Origin: Tiliqua scincoides
Taxonomy: Eukaryota; Chordata; Lepidosauria; Squamata; Scincidae
Reading direction: 5' to 3'
NCBI RefSeq assembly: GCF_035046505.1
Contig: NC_089822.1
Span: 95,137,659-95,201,658 of the forward strand
DNA: 64,000 bases
The notes under the pieces were generated by a model that was not told where the DNA came from, searched no databases, and worked only from the letters and a program-made list of their open reading frames with translations. Below, piece by piece: positions 20,021-30,817 of this stretch. A program made the translations under genes and the position numbers. Each line of letters begins with the position of its first letter. Within the stretch, counting starts at the first letter, position 1.

Positions 20021-21084
20021 AAACCATGCTACCAGATATAGCCGCAGGCTTGATGGGGTTTTAGTTAGTTGGTTGTTGAAGTTATAAGGTTTTGTGTGTT
20101 GCAGGATTGAGGGATAACCAGAAGGGAGAGAAGTAAAGGAAGAGGTTTCATAAATGATGGGGCCTTCCTGTAGAGAAAGGGGTAGATTTGTTTACATACA
20201 GTTTTCTGCTCTGCAATAGTAACTTATCCAGAGCATTTATTGGGTGCTAAGCTGTGGATCTCAAAATGTTAAGGGTAACCAGCAGCTAAAGAAATAACAA
20301 ATTCATCCAGGCTGCCCAATCCAGCACAAATCCCAGTGCAGCAGTACCGGTGCAGGCTACTTTGCATCTGTGCAGGAATTTTGCATGGTAGAGGTCCCCT
20401 TACCCCAGGGTAAGCCCCAGTAGTCACAATAGGGCAACTCAGAGTTGTGCAAGCTACATAGCTGATGCAAGTTTGCATTGCTCCATGTTGGCAGATTAGG
20501 CCCAGGAAGGGTGATAGGATATGGTGTGCACCACTGCTACCAATCCTGCCCTTTTTGGGCTCAAACTCTCCCCCCGCCCCATCGTCACCCTCCACCTGCC
20601 CTATTAGCATCCCTCTACCCTCCTCCTATCTCCACAGTAATCATCATGGACCTTTCCACCCATGGCATGTGCTTCTCTTTGTGGTGGTGCATGTCGTCCT
20701 TCATGCCAAGAAAGGCCTTTATGTCAGCTCTGGCAACGGCTATGCCATTGCAAAGTGCTTTACAGCAATGGCAAAAACCGGTGCAACATACATTGTGACA
20801 GTATGCAAGCTGCTCAGGATTGTGCCGTTAATCTTACAACCCCAGTTTTTGTTTGAATCTTGATTAGGCCAGGAATCTTACAGACTTGTTTCCCCTAATA
20901 ATCCAGACAGGAGATGTGCTCCCTCTCAATGAGTGTACTAATTTGCAGTATTTGGGGGGGGGGGGGGTTTCATTCTGTGCCATTTGAAAACAGTTTTGTT
21001 TTTTAGTCTTTCTTCCCTGGGATTTCTCTTACCCATTTAAGGAGAGTCATAGTTTCAACAGTTGAACTAGCTCAATTTAGGGAT
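20017..21084. other. Intergenic, with a possible GC-rich repeat at 20309-20545
   Basis: Around 20309-20545 the phrases GGCTGCCCAATCCAGCAC, CCCCTTACCCCAGGGTAAG and GGGTGATAGGATATGG are reminiscent of the GC-rich palindromic repeat class, but no internal hairpin is clear. G and T runs lie at about 20954-20969. No gene. Confidence 0.35.
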
Positions 21085-21260
21085 CATATGGTAACTCAGT
21101 CACAGAATACATGCTTTGTATACTGAAGGTCCCAATTTCAACCTCTAGAATCTCCAGTTAAAATAATGCAAGGAAGAAGGAATGAAAGGACTTTTAGCTG
21201 GAAAACTGTTACCAGTCAGATGGATCTATGGTCTGATTGGGAGTCTCAAGCAGATAGTCA
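21085..21260 (+). mobile_element. tRNA-headed SINE copy
   Basis: CACAGAATACATGCTTTGTA, GAAGGTCCCAATTTCAACC and AATCTCCAGTTAAAATAATG, followed by CAGTCAGATGGATCTATGG and TCTGATTGG, match head and tail of the same SINE as at 10245. The B box is damaged, so it is inactive. Confidence 0.6.
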
Positions 21261-21369
21261 AAATATATGGGCTGCTACGTGTGACTGATGGGCTTTGTTT
21301 AATTTGAAGGGTCATGAGTAGGATCAGTTTGTTTCAATGCAATGTTTCCTTAGAAAAAAAACTGAAATA

Positions 21370-21713
21370 CAAGTAGATTACCCCTTATCCTGACATCCGA
21401 AATCCGGACATTTTTATCCAAGACTTCTTTAAAAAAAACTTTCTGTACTGTAAACACTAGAAGGTCTTGTGCTTATTCCCCATGTACAGTGCAGGTGCAG
21501 GCTGTAAGTTCTGTTTTCTACTCTGTGGTGTGTACCTGTACAGACGTAATTGAAAAATGTCAGACAGGCCAGTAGACACTCATATGGGTCACAGTGAAAA
21601 GAGAAAGAGAAAGCATTTCTCATTATTTTTATGCAGTTGTTCAGAAAACCAGACAGATCCAAAATTCAGACACCTTCCCGTCCTGAGCTGTCCAGATAAG
21701 GAATATTCAACCT
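21370..21713. mobile_element. Tigger/pogo-like non-autonomous element, 344 bp
   Basis: The left end reads CAAGTAGATTACCCCTTATC and the right end complement CAGGTTGAATATTCCTTATC. TA stands directly outside both ends (21368-21369 and 21714-21715), as expected for TcMar elements. Internal phrases such as ATCCGAAATCCGGACATTTT match the Tigger style. No transposase remains. Confidence 0.7.
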
Positions 21714-21914
21714 GTAGTATGTTTCTGGACTCATTATAACTAAGTTTGAAAACTGTTCTAGAAGGTCTGTCTTAACTTTTATTAACTGGGTCTTACTCAT
21801 GATTCCATCAAGAGTTCTTGTTTTAACCCATTTTTACCTTAAACCCAGGTAACAAAGGAAGAATATAATCCACCAGGATGTACTCTTGGGCAAGCCCAAT
21901 AGAACTGAGAGTGA

Positions 21915-22093
21915 GGGCCCAATCCTATCCAATTTTCCAGCACTGGTGCAGCAGCAATGCAGCCCCAAGGTAAGAGAACAAATGTTCACATACCTTAAGG
22001 GGACCTCTGTGACGACTGCCCCACCACAAGATGAAGTGCATGCCCCATAGGAACAGCTGCACCAGCACTGGAAAATTGGATTGGATTGGGCCC
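21915..22093. mobile_element. 179-bp palindromic TNA-target element
   Basis: The ends are GGGCCCAATCCTATCCAATT and GGATTGGATTGGGCCC. The flanks are TGA (21912-21914) and TGA (22094-22096). Opposed internal arms pair TTCCAGCACTGGTGCAGC with GCTGCACCAGCACTGGAA. Copies at 24149 and 34035. Confidence 0.8.
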
Positions 22094-22177
22094 TGAGTTT
22101 CTAGTGGACACTACCCCAAACTTCTTTGCTCATATGCAGCTTTCATTTGTTTCAGTGGGGCTTGTGTGGGATTATTC

Positions 22178-22363
22178 CAGTGGTTTCCAAACTGTGAGCT
22201 ATGGCTCCCCAGGGAGCTACAGAAACCAGCCAGTGAGCCATGGAATCTTTGTGAAAAACCCAATGCTCTATACAATGTATAGGATTGTAGCACTAATGGG
22301 GAGCCAAGCCAATGGCCCAGTAGGTCAAGGGAGCCACCAGTTGAAAAAGTTTGGGAACCACTG
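22178..22363. mobile_element. hAT element, CAGTGGTTCCCAAAC family, 186 bp
   Basis: The ends are CAGTGGTTTCCAAACTGTGA and AGTTTGGGAACCACTG. The flanks GATTATTC (22170-22177) and GATTATAA (22364-22371) match at 6 of 8. Relatives at 27407 and 63803. Confidence 0.75.
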
Positions 22364-22371
22364 GATTATAA

Positions 22372-23055
22372 ACTTTTGAATATTTAACAGCAGCAAAGAA
22401 AGCTACCTCTTGGGTGAACATGCAGTGCATGCTATTTTTGTTTCGGGAAACTCAGTCCTAATTAATTTATGTCTGAAGGCAGAAAAAAAAGGGACATAAT
22501 CAGAAGCCTCACAGGCATGGAGATTTCCCATTCTGTCCTCCATGCATGTGGACATTTGTCATGTTGGGCCCAGAGCACTGTCCCATTCATAGAAGAGAGC
22601 TAGGAAGTCTCAGCAGGTTCTTTACAGTCATAGTTACTAGAAACACATTAGGCACAATTCAACAATCAATCACAACTAAGACAGATTGAATGCAATGGAA
22701 TGGGGTTTTTGTCATGACTGATCTGAGTGTTGTTTTGAATGGGACTGACTCCTGGCTCACTGAGGCTGGCTTGTGGTCATTACCTATAAAAGAAGACAAA
22801 ATGGCATATCTAACTATGCCAGAATTTTGGAATTAAACTTTTCAAAAAACCAAACAACAAGTTATTCCATTTTTATTTAAAATAAGTATTTTGCTGTAAT
22901 TGACCTATGTTCTGTACACTATTTTTTTCCCATTCAAAGTTAAGCATTTTTAAGTGAGAGATAGAGAGTAAACCGATGGTTAACTCTTCCACTGAATTTT
23001 ACATTTTAGATTAAGTTAGCCCTTCATGTCTGTTCATAGCCTATTATTGTAATAA
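22372..23055. other. Intergenic, unassigned
   Basis: No gene or repeat family was recognised. Confidence 0.35.
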
Positions 23056-23115
23056 CCTAAGAACTGGTTATGGTGGGTTAGACCAAGGGTCCATCTAGTC
23101 CAGCACCCTAAAACA
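23056..23115 (-). mobile_element. CR1-type 3' end fragment
   Basis: GGTTAGACCAAGGGTCCATC followed by TAGTCCAGC is the complement of the CR1 3' end phrase GCTGGACTAGATGGGCC...CCTGATCCAG seen at 31040-31080 and 61050-61085. Confidence 0.5.
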
Positions 23116-24059
23116 GCACAAAGTGGAGGCGATGCTATTTTAAGCTTGTACTGCATTAAGTACTATAAATGATGCAGCAGATATGAACACTTCTACACAT
23201 CCTGTCCATTAAGAAGTTTTGCATGTGAAGTAACCGAACTAGGCATTCGTGGTCACAATCCAGCCAAAGTTAAGCAATTTTAAATCCAATTGAGCTTAAT
23301 GTGAAGGTTAAGCACCTACTTACGTCTTTCACGTTGGTATCGAAAGGGCTTACAAGTCCTTAATTTTTGGCTCTGTCTTTTGCTGATTTAAATACGGAGA
23401 TGAAGCAGATTTTTCCAACTTGGCTGTAGTGTGAAAAACTTCAGGCATGGGCAGCAATAAAATATGGCCATATATAATCAAAATGGAGTTTTGCCTCAAT
23501 TTTTTTAAACTGTAATTTACACAAATACTTCACGTTAGTATTACTTCACGCCTCTTTTAGGGATTATTAGATTATTTTAAAATTCCAATTATTCCAAAGA
23601 TCAGTGCTCAGGGAAAAATGGGAAGTCTAAAGAGCTACCTATTACACTCAAGCATTAATTAAAGTTAATTTTGACACTGGAATTAATATCCTGTTAGTAT
23701 TGGTGGTAAAACTTCTTAGGGTTCCTTGTTAAATCCAGCATAATCGTTTTTCTTTGTTTGGGGTATTTAACATACTGAAAGATTTTATTTTAGCAAATAG
23801 CTAAAAGGACAGAAAATACTCCATTCCTGATCCCACCAGAGTCTTTGGGACTGTGTTACTTAGTTCTTTCTCAAAATGAGGGGATAGCAGTTCTGTATAG
23901 AAGTTAGGCAAACAAATTAGTTGGAAAAAGCTATGAATGGTAAAAATTTCTTGATTCAGCCAGGAAGGTATATGCTTACAGGTATTGTTGATACATATCT
24001 GGGTGCCATTCAATATATCTGTTGAGGTGCATGAGATTACATGTTGCCCATCTGAACCC
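23116..24059. other. Intergenic, unassigned
   Basis: No gene or clear repeat was recognised; AT-rich. Confidence 0.35.
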
Positions 24060-24148
24060 ATTTGTTTTGCACATCAGTAAAAGGGCCACTGATTTTCTTG
24101 TGTGATTGATTTTCTGGTTCCAAAAAACAACAGGTTTGTGGCACCTCA
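24060..24148 (-). mobile_element. Retroelement 3' end (Penelope-like?), part 1
   Basis: GGTTTGTGGCACCT at 24132-24146 continues at 24329 with GTAAAGCTTATTGCAGGAG and CATAGGCAAGGGCCTGCTTC. Together they resemble the complement of a repeat end common in turtle and squamate genomes (CTCACGAAAGCTTATGC...AATAAATTTGTTAGTC), seen in plus orientation at 25361. I believe it is Penelope-like but am not certain. Confidence 0.4.
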
Positions 24149-24326
24149 GGGCCCAATCCTATCTAACTTTCCAGGGCCGATGCAGCTGCAATGCAACCCT
24201 AAAGAAAGGGAACAAATGTTCCCCTACCTGGAGGAAGCCTCTGTGAATGCTCTCCTACTGCCTGATGCAGCATATACCCCACTGGCATGGCTGCACCAGT
24301 GCTGGAAAGTTGGTAGGATATGGCCC
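24149..24326. mobile_element. 178-bp palindromic TNA-target element, nested
   Basis: The ends are GGGCCCAATCCTATCTAACT and TAGGATATGGCCC. The flanks are TCA (24146-24148) and TTA (24327-24329). Because the invaded repeat normally reads CACCTTAAAG here, the original target was probably TTA. Opposed arms are TTTCCAGGGCCGATGCAGC and GCTGCACCAGTGCTGGAAA. Confidence 0.75.
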
Positions 24327-24410
24327 TTAGGGTGTATGTAAAGCTTATTGCAGGAGGAGTTTTCATAGGCAAGGGCCTGCTTCTGATACGTGGCGATGAT
24401 GTTACGGTGA
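24327..24410 (-). mobile_element. Retroelement 3' end (Penelope-like?), part 2
   Basis: It continues part 1 after the nested insertion, with AGCTTATTGCAGGAGGAGTT and AGGGCCTGCTTCTGATACG. Confidence 0.4.
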
Positions 24411-24658
24411 ATGTCCAATATTTTGTGAATCACAACATTCACATGTGAGTACTGCTGATAATCACTGGCAAATGTTGTGAAAACTTGGCAAGCCACCAAG
24501 TCACTGTTGACAGTAACTGGCAGCGTTCACTGGTGTAGTAGTGAAGAAATACACATCTCTTTTCAGACATCCTTCATGTTCATACAGGGATTGTTCACAT
24601 TCACATGTGAATGTCAATATATAGCAAATTTTGGATATTCATAACATGTTATACACTA

Positions 24659-25167
24659 GGGGCACAATCCTATCCTGCACTGTAACAGGCAAGCCAGGAG
24701 GCTTGCACTGTATCCAGCGCAGGATAGTGGCCATAGGCAGCTCAGCCAGAGGTAAGGGGAAACATTTCCCCTTACCACTGGGTAAGGGCTGCTGGCCCCT
24801 ATGAGTCTCCTTGGACTTGCGCCACCTCTTGAGGTGGCACGAGTCCGAGGAGTGCAGAGCAACTTGAAGCTACTCCGTTCTCCCCAGGAACGGGGGTTGG
24901 GATCCACTCCCCACCTGCCCACCCCCCAGGGCCGCCCACTGCCCACCCTCCTTCCCGCCTCCTCCCACCTCCCCCCAGCCTACCTTTTCTGCTTGCGTTG
25001 GCCCAGCTGGGCCTATGCCAGCGTCGGGGCTTATGTCAACCTCCGCAGGCCAGCGCTTCTCGGAGCACCGGCCCAGCTTTCTCACGAGGAGGCGCAAACG
25101 TGCCTTATGGCACATTTGCAACCCTCCTGGGCCGGCGCAAGTCCAATCCCGGGTCAGGATTGCACCC
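24659..25167. mobile_element. GC-rich palindromic repeat, about 510 bp
   Basis: The ends are GGGCACAATCCTATCC and GGTCAGGATTGCACCC. An internal hairpin, GCAAACGTGCC-TTAT-GGCACATTTGC, lies at 25093-25119. GC-rich and C-rich (24900-24980), without a credible reading frame. Relatives at 25463, 28763, 45450 and 52017. Confidence 0.6.
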
Positions 25168-25360
25168 ATAGTCTCCTCCCTCTGCACTGGGCCTATTATG
25201 CAAGGTGAGGTTGCATACTGCAAACAGATACATTTGCTGAGTCACTCAAATGAAGTGGACCAGACTCCAGTCACATGGGACTGACATGGATGGGTCCAGG
25301 CATATCCCAACATTGACAGCTAGGGCTAAATTTGCATTCATCACCATCTCAGCTTTTTGT

Positions 25361-25445
25361 TTCAGATGAAGTAGGCTCTTGCCAATGAAAGTTCATGCCA
25401 AAATAAATGTTTGTCTTCAAGATACCACATAACCCTTCATTATTT
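25361..25445 (+). mobile_element. Retroelement 3' end (Penelope-like?)
   Basis: CAGATGAAGTAGGCTCTTGC, AAAGTTCATGCCAAAATAAA and GTCTTCAAGATACCACATAA follow the order of a widely dispersed reptile repeat end (AAGTGAGCT...AAAGCTCATGC.AATAAAT...GTCTTTAAGGTGCCAC). Class uncertain. Confidence 0.4.
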
Positions 25446-25462
25446 TTGCTGTAACGCACTAA

Positions 25463-25919
25463 GAGCCCATTCCTGAGCTATTCAGTGCTTAGGGTATGAG
25501 CATACCACTAGTGTTGCAAACGTGCCGTAAGGCTCACCCATGACACCCAGCACCAGCCAGACACAGCCCAGAGCTAGGTAAGAGCTCTGGATGACAGTGA
25601 GGGCCTCAGAGGCAAAGGGGAGGCATTCTGTAGTGAGAGGAGGGCAGGGCGGGGGGAAGAACCAGGGTGTGAAGGGGGTGGGACTGGCAGAGCAATGCTC
25701 TGCCAGATCCTGAACTTTGTGTTTGGCCAGTAGTCCTGACATGGAATTGCTCGAGTCTGCACTAGCAAAATAGCCAGTGCAGACTTGAGAAGTCTCATTG
25801 CAAGGCTTGGGGCTTCCCCCGAGGAGATCTCTGGTGGCTGCTGTGGGGCCACAGGATGCCGCAGTAGCTGCTTTGGCGCCACTGCACCCAGCGGCAGTGC
25901 CGCATTTAGGATTGGGCTG
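25463..25919. mobile_element. GC-rich palindromic repeat, 457 bp
   Basis: It begins GAGCCCATTCCTGAGC and ends TTTAGGATTGGGCTG. TAA precedes it (25460-25462); the right side reads CCC, so the duplication is not confirmed. The internal arm GTTGCAAACGTGCCGTAAGGC lies at 25513-25533 (landmark). The long minus-strand open frame here comes from its GC-rich content and is not credited. Confidence 0.6.
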
Positions 25920-25927
25920 CCCCACAG

Positions 25928-27252
25928 CTGCTTTTCTAGACTTCATGCAGTAGTGTTTTAATGCTCAGAAATGTGTTCTTCCTTTGGACAGATGTAAAAA
26001 AAAACAAAAAACAAATAGCCAAGTGCTGGTGTAATTTTAGAAACAAGAAATTAGGCAATGAAATTAGTAGAACAAGCTATGGTTTTTAAAAGAAATTAAA
26101 GGAACACAAATGTTTCAGGTAATTGACGATCATGGAGATACATAAGTATATTAAATAATTTCTCAGAAATCTATAAGTAGATAGAAAGAACATTTCCACT
26201 TAAATAATCACTAAACTGTTTTAGTGGCTTTTGAAAACCACCACTGTTCATTCAGTAATAATGCTAGAGCATATGTGAAAACTTTACTGTGACTAGATAG
26301 AAAATAGGCTGATAGTGGACGCTACTGGAGGAAGTGAGGTAGAAAAAGAATAAAATGTTATTATGATGTGATGAGCACTATGTAAATCAGGCATCTCAAG
26401 CCTAACTATGCTAATTTGGCAGTAACTTCTACTGATTATCATTGAAACCTGTTTCCAAATAAATATACTCAACATTGCAGCCCAAAAGTACTTTTCAGGG
26501 TTTGGTCATGCAATTGTGACTCGAGTGGTTGGAACTGCAGCTGTTGCGATTGGTTGTATAGTGAGCTCATCCAATGATATGTGTGAGTCACTTGGAATTT
26601 TCTCAATTTGGTGAAAACTTTAGATCTTATGAGGTCACTAAACCCATGCAGGTCTCAAGCTAGTCCGGTGCGATTTTTAAGTTCACTATATTAAAGTCTT
26701 CGCTAGACAGATCTTCTAACTATAATTATGAGAACTGTCATATGATTAAAGACATCTAAACTGGTTCATTGTATGAGTTTTAATCAATTGCATCGGCTTA
26801 AGTATGTATATCTATAAAAACAATAATTTTGAAGGAGAAATAATACTTTTGTTTTTAGAAAGTGTTTAGTGGTTAGGAGCCTCATCGGATGTTGCCCCCA
26901 CATGTGCACTGAATGTGTGGAAGGGAAAATAGGATAGTGCACACTGGCTTCATTGCCAACATCAGCATACTGCTGGCCCCACTCCCAAAACCATGCTTTT
27001 GGCAGAAGGTATAGAAGAAGCATCTATGTATGTAGAAGCCCCTTTCAGACCTTTGGTCAAACACATGGGCTGAGACCAATGGCAGTGCTGATGTTTGGGG
27101 CAGGGTCAGCAATCACAGTTCTTCTCCCCCTCTCATACATTCAGTGAATGCATGGTGCGGGAGAGCAATATCTTAAAAGAGGTATTCCTTTCTATAAGAG
27201 TTGGGAGGGGAAATATCTTTTCTAAAAAGGTTTCAGCGACCCACATTATCAT

Positions 27253-27255
<3 letters not shown>
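25928..27255. other. Intergenic, unassigned
   Basis: No gene was recognised. AT-rich, with no clear transposon ends seen. Positions 26880-27170 carry loosely opposed segments (CCACATGTGCACTGAATGTG / CATACATTCAGTGAATGCAT) that might be a worn palindromic element. Confidence 0.35.

Positions 27256-27335
<80 letters not shown>
27256..27335. repeat. Compound microsatellite (CT)n(CA)n
   Basis: About 18 CT units run straight into about 21 CA units, followed by a short T run. It has the same design as at 7244. Confidence 0.97.
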
Positions 27336-27337
<2 letters not shown>

Positions 27338-27388
27338 TTTTGAATCTCCACAATTGAGAACACCTTTTAAATTAATCTGATGGATTTA

Positions 27389-27642
27389 GGCTGCAAGCCT
27401 GTACACCAGTAGTTCCCAAACTTTTTTGAGTGGTGGTTCTCTTGACCTACTGGGCCATGAATTGTATAAGGTGGTGGGTTTTTCACAAGGATTTTACTGC
27501 TGCCTCCCCTGGCTAGTTTCCACAGCTCCCCAGGGAGCCACAGCTCACAGTTTGGAAACCACTGCTGTACATTCTCACTGGGAAGAAGTCCCGTTGAACT
27601 CAGGAGGGTTTAACCTGAGTAGACATGCATAAGATTATACTG
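27389..27642. mobile_element. 90-bp palindromic element split by a hAT insertion
   Basis: The left piece (27389-27406) reads GGCTGCAAGCCTGTACAC; the right piece (27573-27642) contains GAAGTCCCGTTGAACTCAGG and ATGCATAAGATTATACTG. Without the hAT element and its duplication, 88 bp remain, the normal length. The outer flanks are TTA and TAA. Confidence 0.7.
27407..27564. mobile_element. hAT element, 158 bp, nested
   Basis: The ends are CAGTAGTTCCCAAACTTTTT and CAGTTTGGAAACCACTG. The flanks are CTGTACAC (27399-27406) and CTGTACAT (27565-27572), 7 of 8 identical. It is the same family as 22178 and 63803 and is inserted in the left arm of a 90-bp palindromic element. Confidence 0.85.
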
Positions 27643-27884
27643 TAAATGACTAAGCATTGCAGCCCTGATAATTTTATTTTTCATTTTGCAACGATCTGCA
27701 TTAAAGCACATGTTAGGCATGCAGATCTATTTTACATTCAGGGCTGTGTGCATTCTGTGATTGCGCTCAAGTTTAGAACAGCCACAGAATTTAGCTTTGA
27801 GTGCAGGATCCAACATTCTGAGAATCTTACCTTTTAAAAAAAATTACAAAAAACAAGTTTCTATCCCTTAATGCTGCTACATTA

Positions 27885-27998
27885 GACTTGGAAGCTAAGT
27901 AGGGTCAGGCCTGGTTAGTACTTGGATGGGAGACCGCCTGGGAATACCGGGTGCTGTAGGCTTATACCATAGTCTTTCGAGACTGAAGGTTGCCAACC
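27885..27998 (+). mobile_element. 5S-rRNA-headed SINE (5' shortened)
   Basis: GGAAGCTAAGTAGGGTCAGG, TTAGTACTTGGATGGGAGAC and GGAATACCGGGTGCTGTAGG are 5S rRNA sequence including its internal promoter region. The tail is ATACCATAGTCTTTCGAGAC followed by TGAAGGTTGCCAACC. The first part of the 5S head is missing. Not a 5S gene: the 5' part is absent and a SINE tail follows. Confidence 0.85.
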
Positions 27999-28195
27999 AT
28001 TAGACTTTGAAGCAAGTGTTATAAGCATAAGTCCTGGAGAGCATTATCAGGCCCTTAAGGGCTTTCAGTGAGGCCTTGTCTGCCACTCAAAATTATTAAT
28101 GGGTTTATGCTGGAATTGACCTTTTAGTAGAAAGTTGTTCAGATGGCCTCTGGGCTTCTGCTGACTGGTGGATTTGGGCCTCCAGTACATTGGAG

Positions 28196-28553
28196 CAGTG
28201 GATTTACACACACATTTAGTACGGGGACCCACTTTTTAAAATGAGAAGCTGTCAGGACCCACCAGAAGTAATGACATGACTGGAAGTGACATCATCAGGC
28301 AGGGAAATTTTTAACAATCCTAGGCTGTAATCCGACACACGTTTACCTAGGAGTAAGTCCCATTTACTATCATTGTTAAAAGCATATATATAATAGCCTG
28401 TTCAATGTACAGATCTGTAACATTTCCCCAAATGCATACCATGGCAGCATAGTTTAGTATATTAAAAATAAAATATTGAAATGAATGGGAACCCACCTGA
28501 AATTGGCTCATGACCCACCTAGTGGGTCCCAAACCACAGTTTGAGAAACACTG
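28196..28553 (+). mobile_element. hAT 'GACCCACTTTTTAGAAT' family, full-length copy
   Basis: It begins CAGTGGATTTACACACACAT and ends CAGTTTGAGAAACACTG. No convincing duplication is left. It contains the captured half of the 90-bp palindromic repeat (GCTGTAATCCGACACACG...GGAGTAAGTCCCATTTAC). Confidence 0.7.
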
Positions 28554-28762
28554 TTCTATTGAATTAGTACAATTATTACTCTGTACATTTTATTACATAG
28601 TATGGCTTTTCTGAGATTCTAAAACAAGGGTCTCCAAACTTTTCAGGCAGAGGGCTGCATCAAATACCTGGCACGGTGTCAAGAGTTGGGGGGAAAATAC
28701 TTTAATATTAAATTTAAATAAATACATTAGAGATGAACTTAGATGAAGGAATAAACGAATGA

Positions 28763-29230
28763 CAACCCAATCCTGAGCTGCCTGGGGCGTGGGGCTGTGG
28801 CGGTGCCAAATATGGCTGCCGCCACATCCTGCGTGCTTTGAGCAGCTGCTGTCGGCACCTCAGGAGAAGGGGACTTTTATCCCCTTCCCCCAAGTAAACA
28901 CAGTGAATCAATGGGGCTATTCGATTCACCGCCAACAAAAAGGTCAGCAGTGAATCAAGTGCCTTCATGTCGGGCGGTGTGAGCTCAACACGGAGGCTTT
29001 GGATCTCCCGGAACACGTCCCCCTGCCCTTTCCCCGCCTCCCCAGAATGCCTCCTCCCTGCCCTCTGCCCGCCTTCTCATCTCCCCCCACGTCCCCGCTT
29101 ACCTCTCCACTGCTTGGCGGTCCACGCAACCACCGAGCAGCGGAGGTTGGGCGACCGCCTAGCCTTAGGGCCCACAAACGTGCCTCATGGCATGTTTGCA
29201 ACAGTGAGCCAGCGTGCCAGGATTGGGCTC
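28763..29230. mobile_element. GC-rich palindromic repeat, 468 bp, nested in hAT
   Basis: It begins CAACCCAATCCTGAGC and ends CCAGGATTGGGCTC, with TGA on both sides (28760-28762, 29231-29233). The internal hairpin ACAAACGTGCC-TCAT-GGCATGTTTGC lies at 29173-29199. This copy shows most clearly that the GC-rich class has TNA targets like the shorter palindromic elements. Confidence 0.75.
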
Positions 29231-29247
29231 TGAATGGGCTCAAATGT

Positions 29248-29530
29248 CCAGGATTTCTCCAAGCACCAACACACACCACAGAATTAAAGCACACACTTAA
29301 ATGGACTCCCATTCCCCCACCCCACAAATAGCTGCCTTAAAAGTACAGGAGTAAATATCTCAGAACCAACACATCACAGGACAGTTTCCAGGATTTCTCC
29401 AAGCACCAACACACACCACAAAATAAAGCACATGCTCAAATGGACCCCCCCCCCCATTTCCCCACCTCCCAAACAGCTTACTTAAATATGCAGGAGTAAG
29501 TACCTCAGAACCAGCACAGCACAGCAAACA
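29248..29530. repeat. Tandem duplication, period about 140 bp
   Basis: The phrase CCAGGATTTCTCCAAGCACC opens both units, at 29248 and 29388. Later phrases (AGCACACA/AGCACATG, GGAGTAA, CTCAGAACCA) follow in the same order. The units differ at many sites, so the duplication is not recent. Confidence 0.75.
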
Positions 29531-29778
29531 CCAGAAGCATGTTCTGAGAGCTGGGGAGGCCTTTCTGACCCTCAGAAAGCCTTCTAAGACCTTCAGAGGG
29601 CACAAAACATTACTTCTGGTTGTTCATTAAAACCAGAAAGTGATGTTTTTAGGCCCTCAGAACACCCTCCAGATGTGGCTAGAGCATAGCTCTGGTTATG
29701 CTCAGCTGAGTGGGCCAGAGGCTTGCAGGGGGCCACATCTGACCTCTGGGCTCTCATCTGGAGAACCCTGCTCTAAAA

Positions 29779-30132
29779 GACACTTTAGGGCTGCATCGAC
29801 TTCCAGCAAAGGGATCCAAAGAACCATCTGAGGGGTTTTGTTACATATAATGGAGCTTTGGAAACCCTCCCTCCCATCCAATGACAGGCCAACTACCAGC
29901 TGTTCCCAAACATCAGAAGCAACCTCTGATGTGGTTTTAAAAAAAAATACACACCCAAAACTGGAAATCAGGAGGCCAATGTGGAGACATTTGAATAGAC
30001 ACACAAGGCTCTTTGGATCCCAGCAGTGATGGTTAATCACCAGGCAAAAATTAGTCAATAAAGTAAAAAACAAAAACAAAGTCATGTTGGTACTCAAAAA
30101 AGTTCTGTATTTCAGAATTCTGGATAAGGGGT

Positions 30133-30133
<1 letters not shown>
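29779..30133. other. Intergenic, unassigned
   Basis: No gene or repeat family was recognised. Confidence 0.35.

Positions 30134-30211
<78 letters not shown>
30134..30211. repeat. Compound microsatellite (CA)n(GA)n
   Basis: About 18 CA units are followed by about 20 GA units. The order differs from the three (CT)n(CA)n tracts of the window. Confidence 0.97.
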
Positions 30212-30213
<2 letters not shown>

Positions 30214-30817
30214 CTTTTCTTATTTTTGCCATTTAATTGGTAGCCTGTTCCCCAAAAATGCAATTCATTAATACTGCATTTTTAGTATTAATGCAACATT
30301 TTATAGCACAGCATCATTCCACATTCATACAGCATAGCATCATTCCACAAAACCAACTCAGTGCTCCTCATTATAGCTTTACTCCTCATTTCAGAAACCT
30401 TAGCTAGTTGTGTTATTGCAGGGAATACAGTATCACATTGCTTTGTCTTCTTCATTACCATATGTGTTATCTAGAGTTTATTTCATCATTTGCTTCAAGT
30501 ATAAGTTCCTATTAGACATGTAAAGCCCTGCTGTGAATTAAAAAAAAAAAAAACTTAAATAAACTGAGCAATTTGCAATAGAGTAGCTAAGGCATATTTA
30601 CGCATTCATTTTAGGAACATGAACATTCCTTTGCTGGAACAGAGCAAGCTAGTTGAGACCAGTACAGCAAAGTCCTCCCTTAAAGTTGTTTCATTTAACA
30701 TTGTTTTACAGTTGGTCAGCAGTTCTTCATCTGACTTCTGCATCTTCTGTGTCCTGCATATTGCAAGGCTATCAGAAGCCACTTCTGGGATGCGCTGGGC
30801 CCGCAACCCACATGAAT
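30212..30817. other. Intergenic, unassigned
   Basis: No gene was recognised. A poly-A run lies at 30540-30553. Confidence 0.35.

Larger units (their letters stand above)
28625..29770. mobile_element. hAT element, 1146 bp including a nested repeat
   Basis: The left end is CAAGGGTCTCCAAACTTTTC and the right end GGAGAACCCTG. The flanks TTCTAAAA (28617-28624) and CTCTAAAA (29771-29778) match at 7 of 8. The TIR type is that of the 32763 element. The 468-bp GC-rich element at 28763-29230 is inserted inside, and a 140-bp tandem duplication follows at 29248. Confidence 0.75.

Noticed and set aside
25482-25946. Minus-strand 154-codon frame
   Set aside because: Lies inside a GC-rich non-autonomous repeat; relatives of the repeat do not keep the frame.
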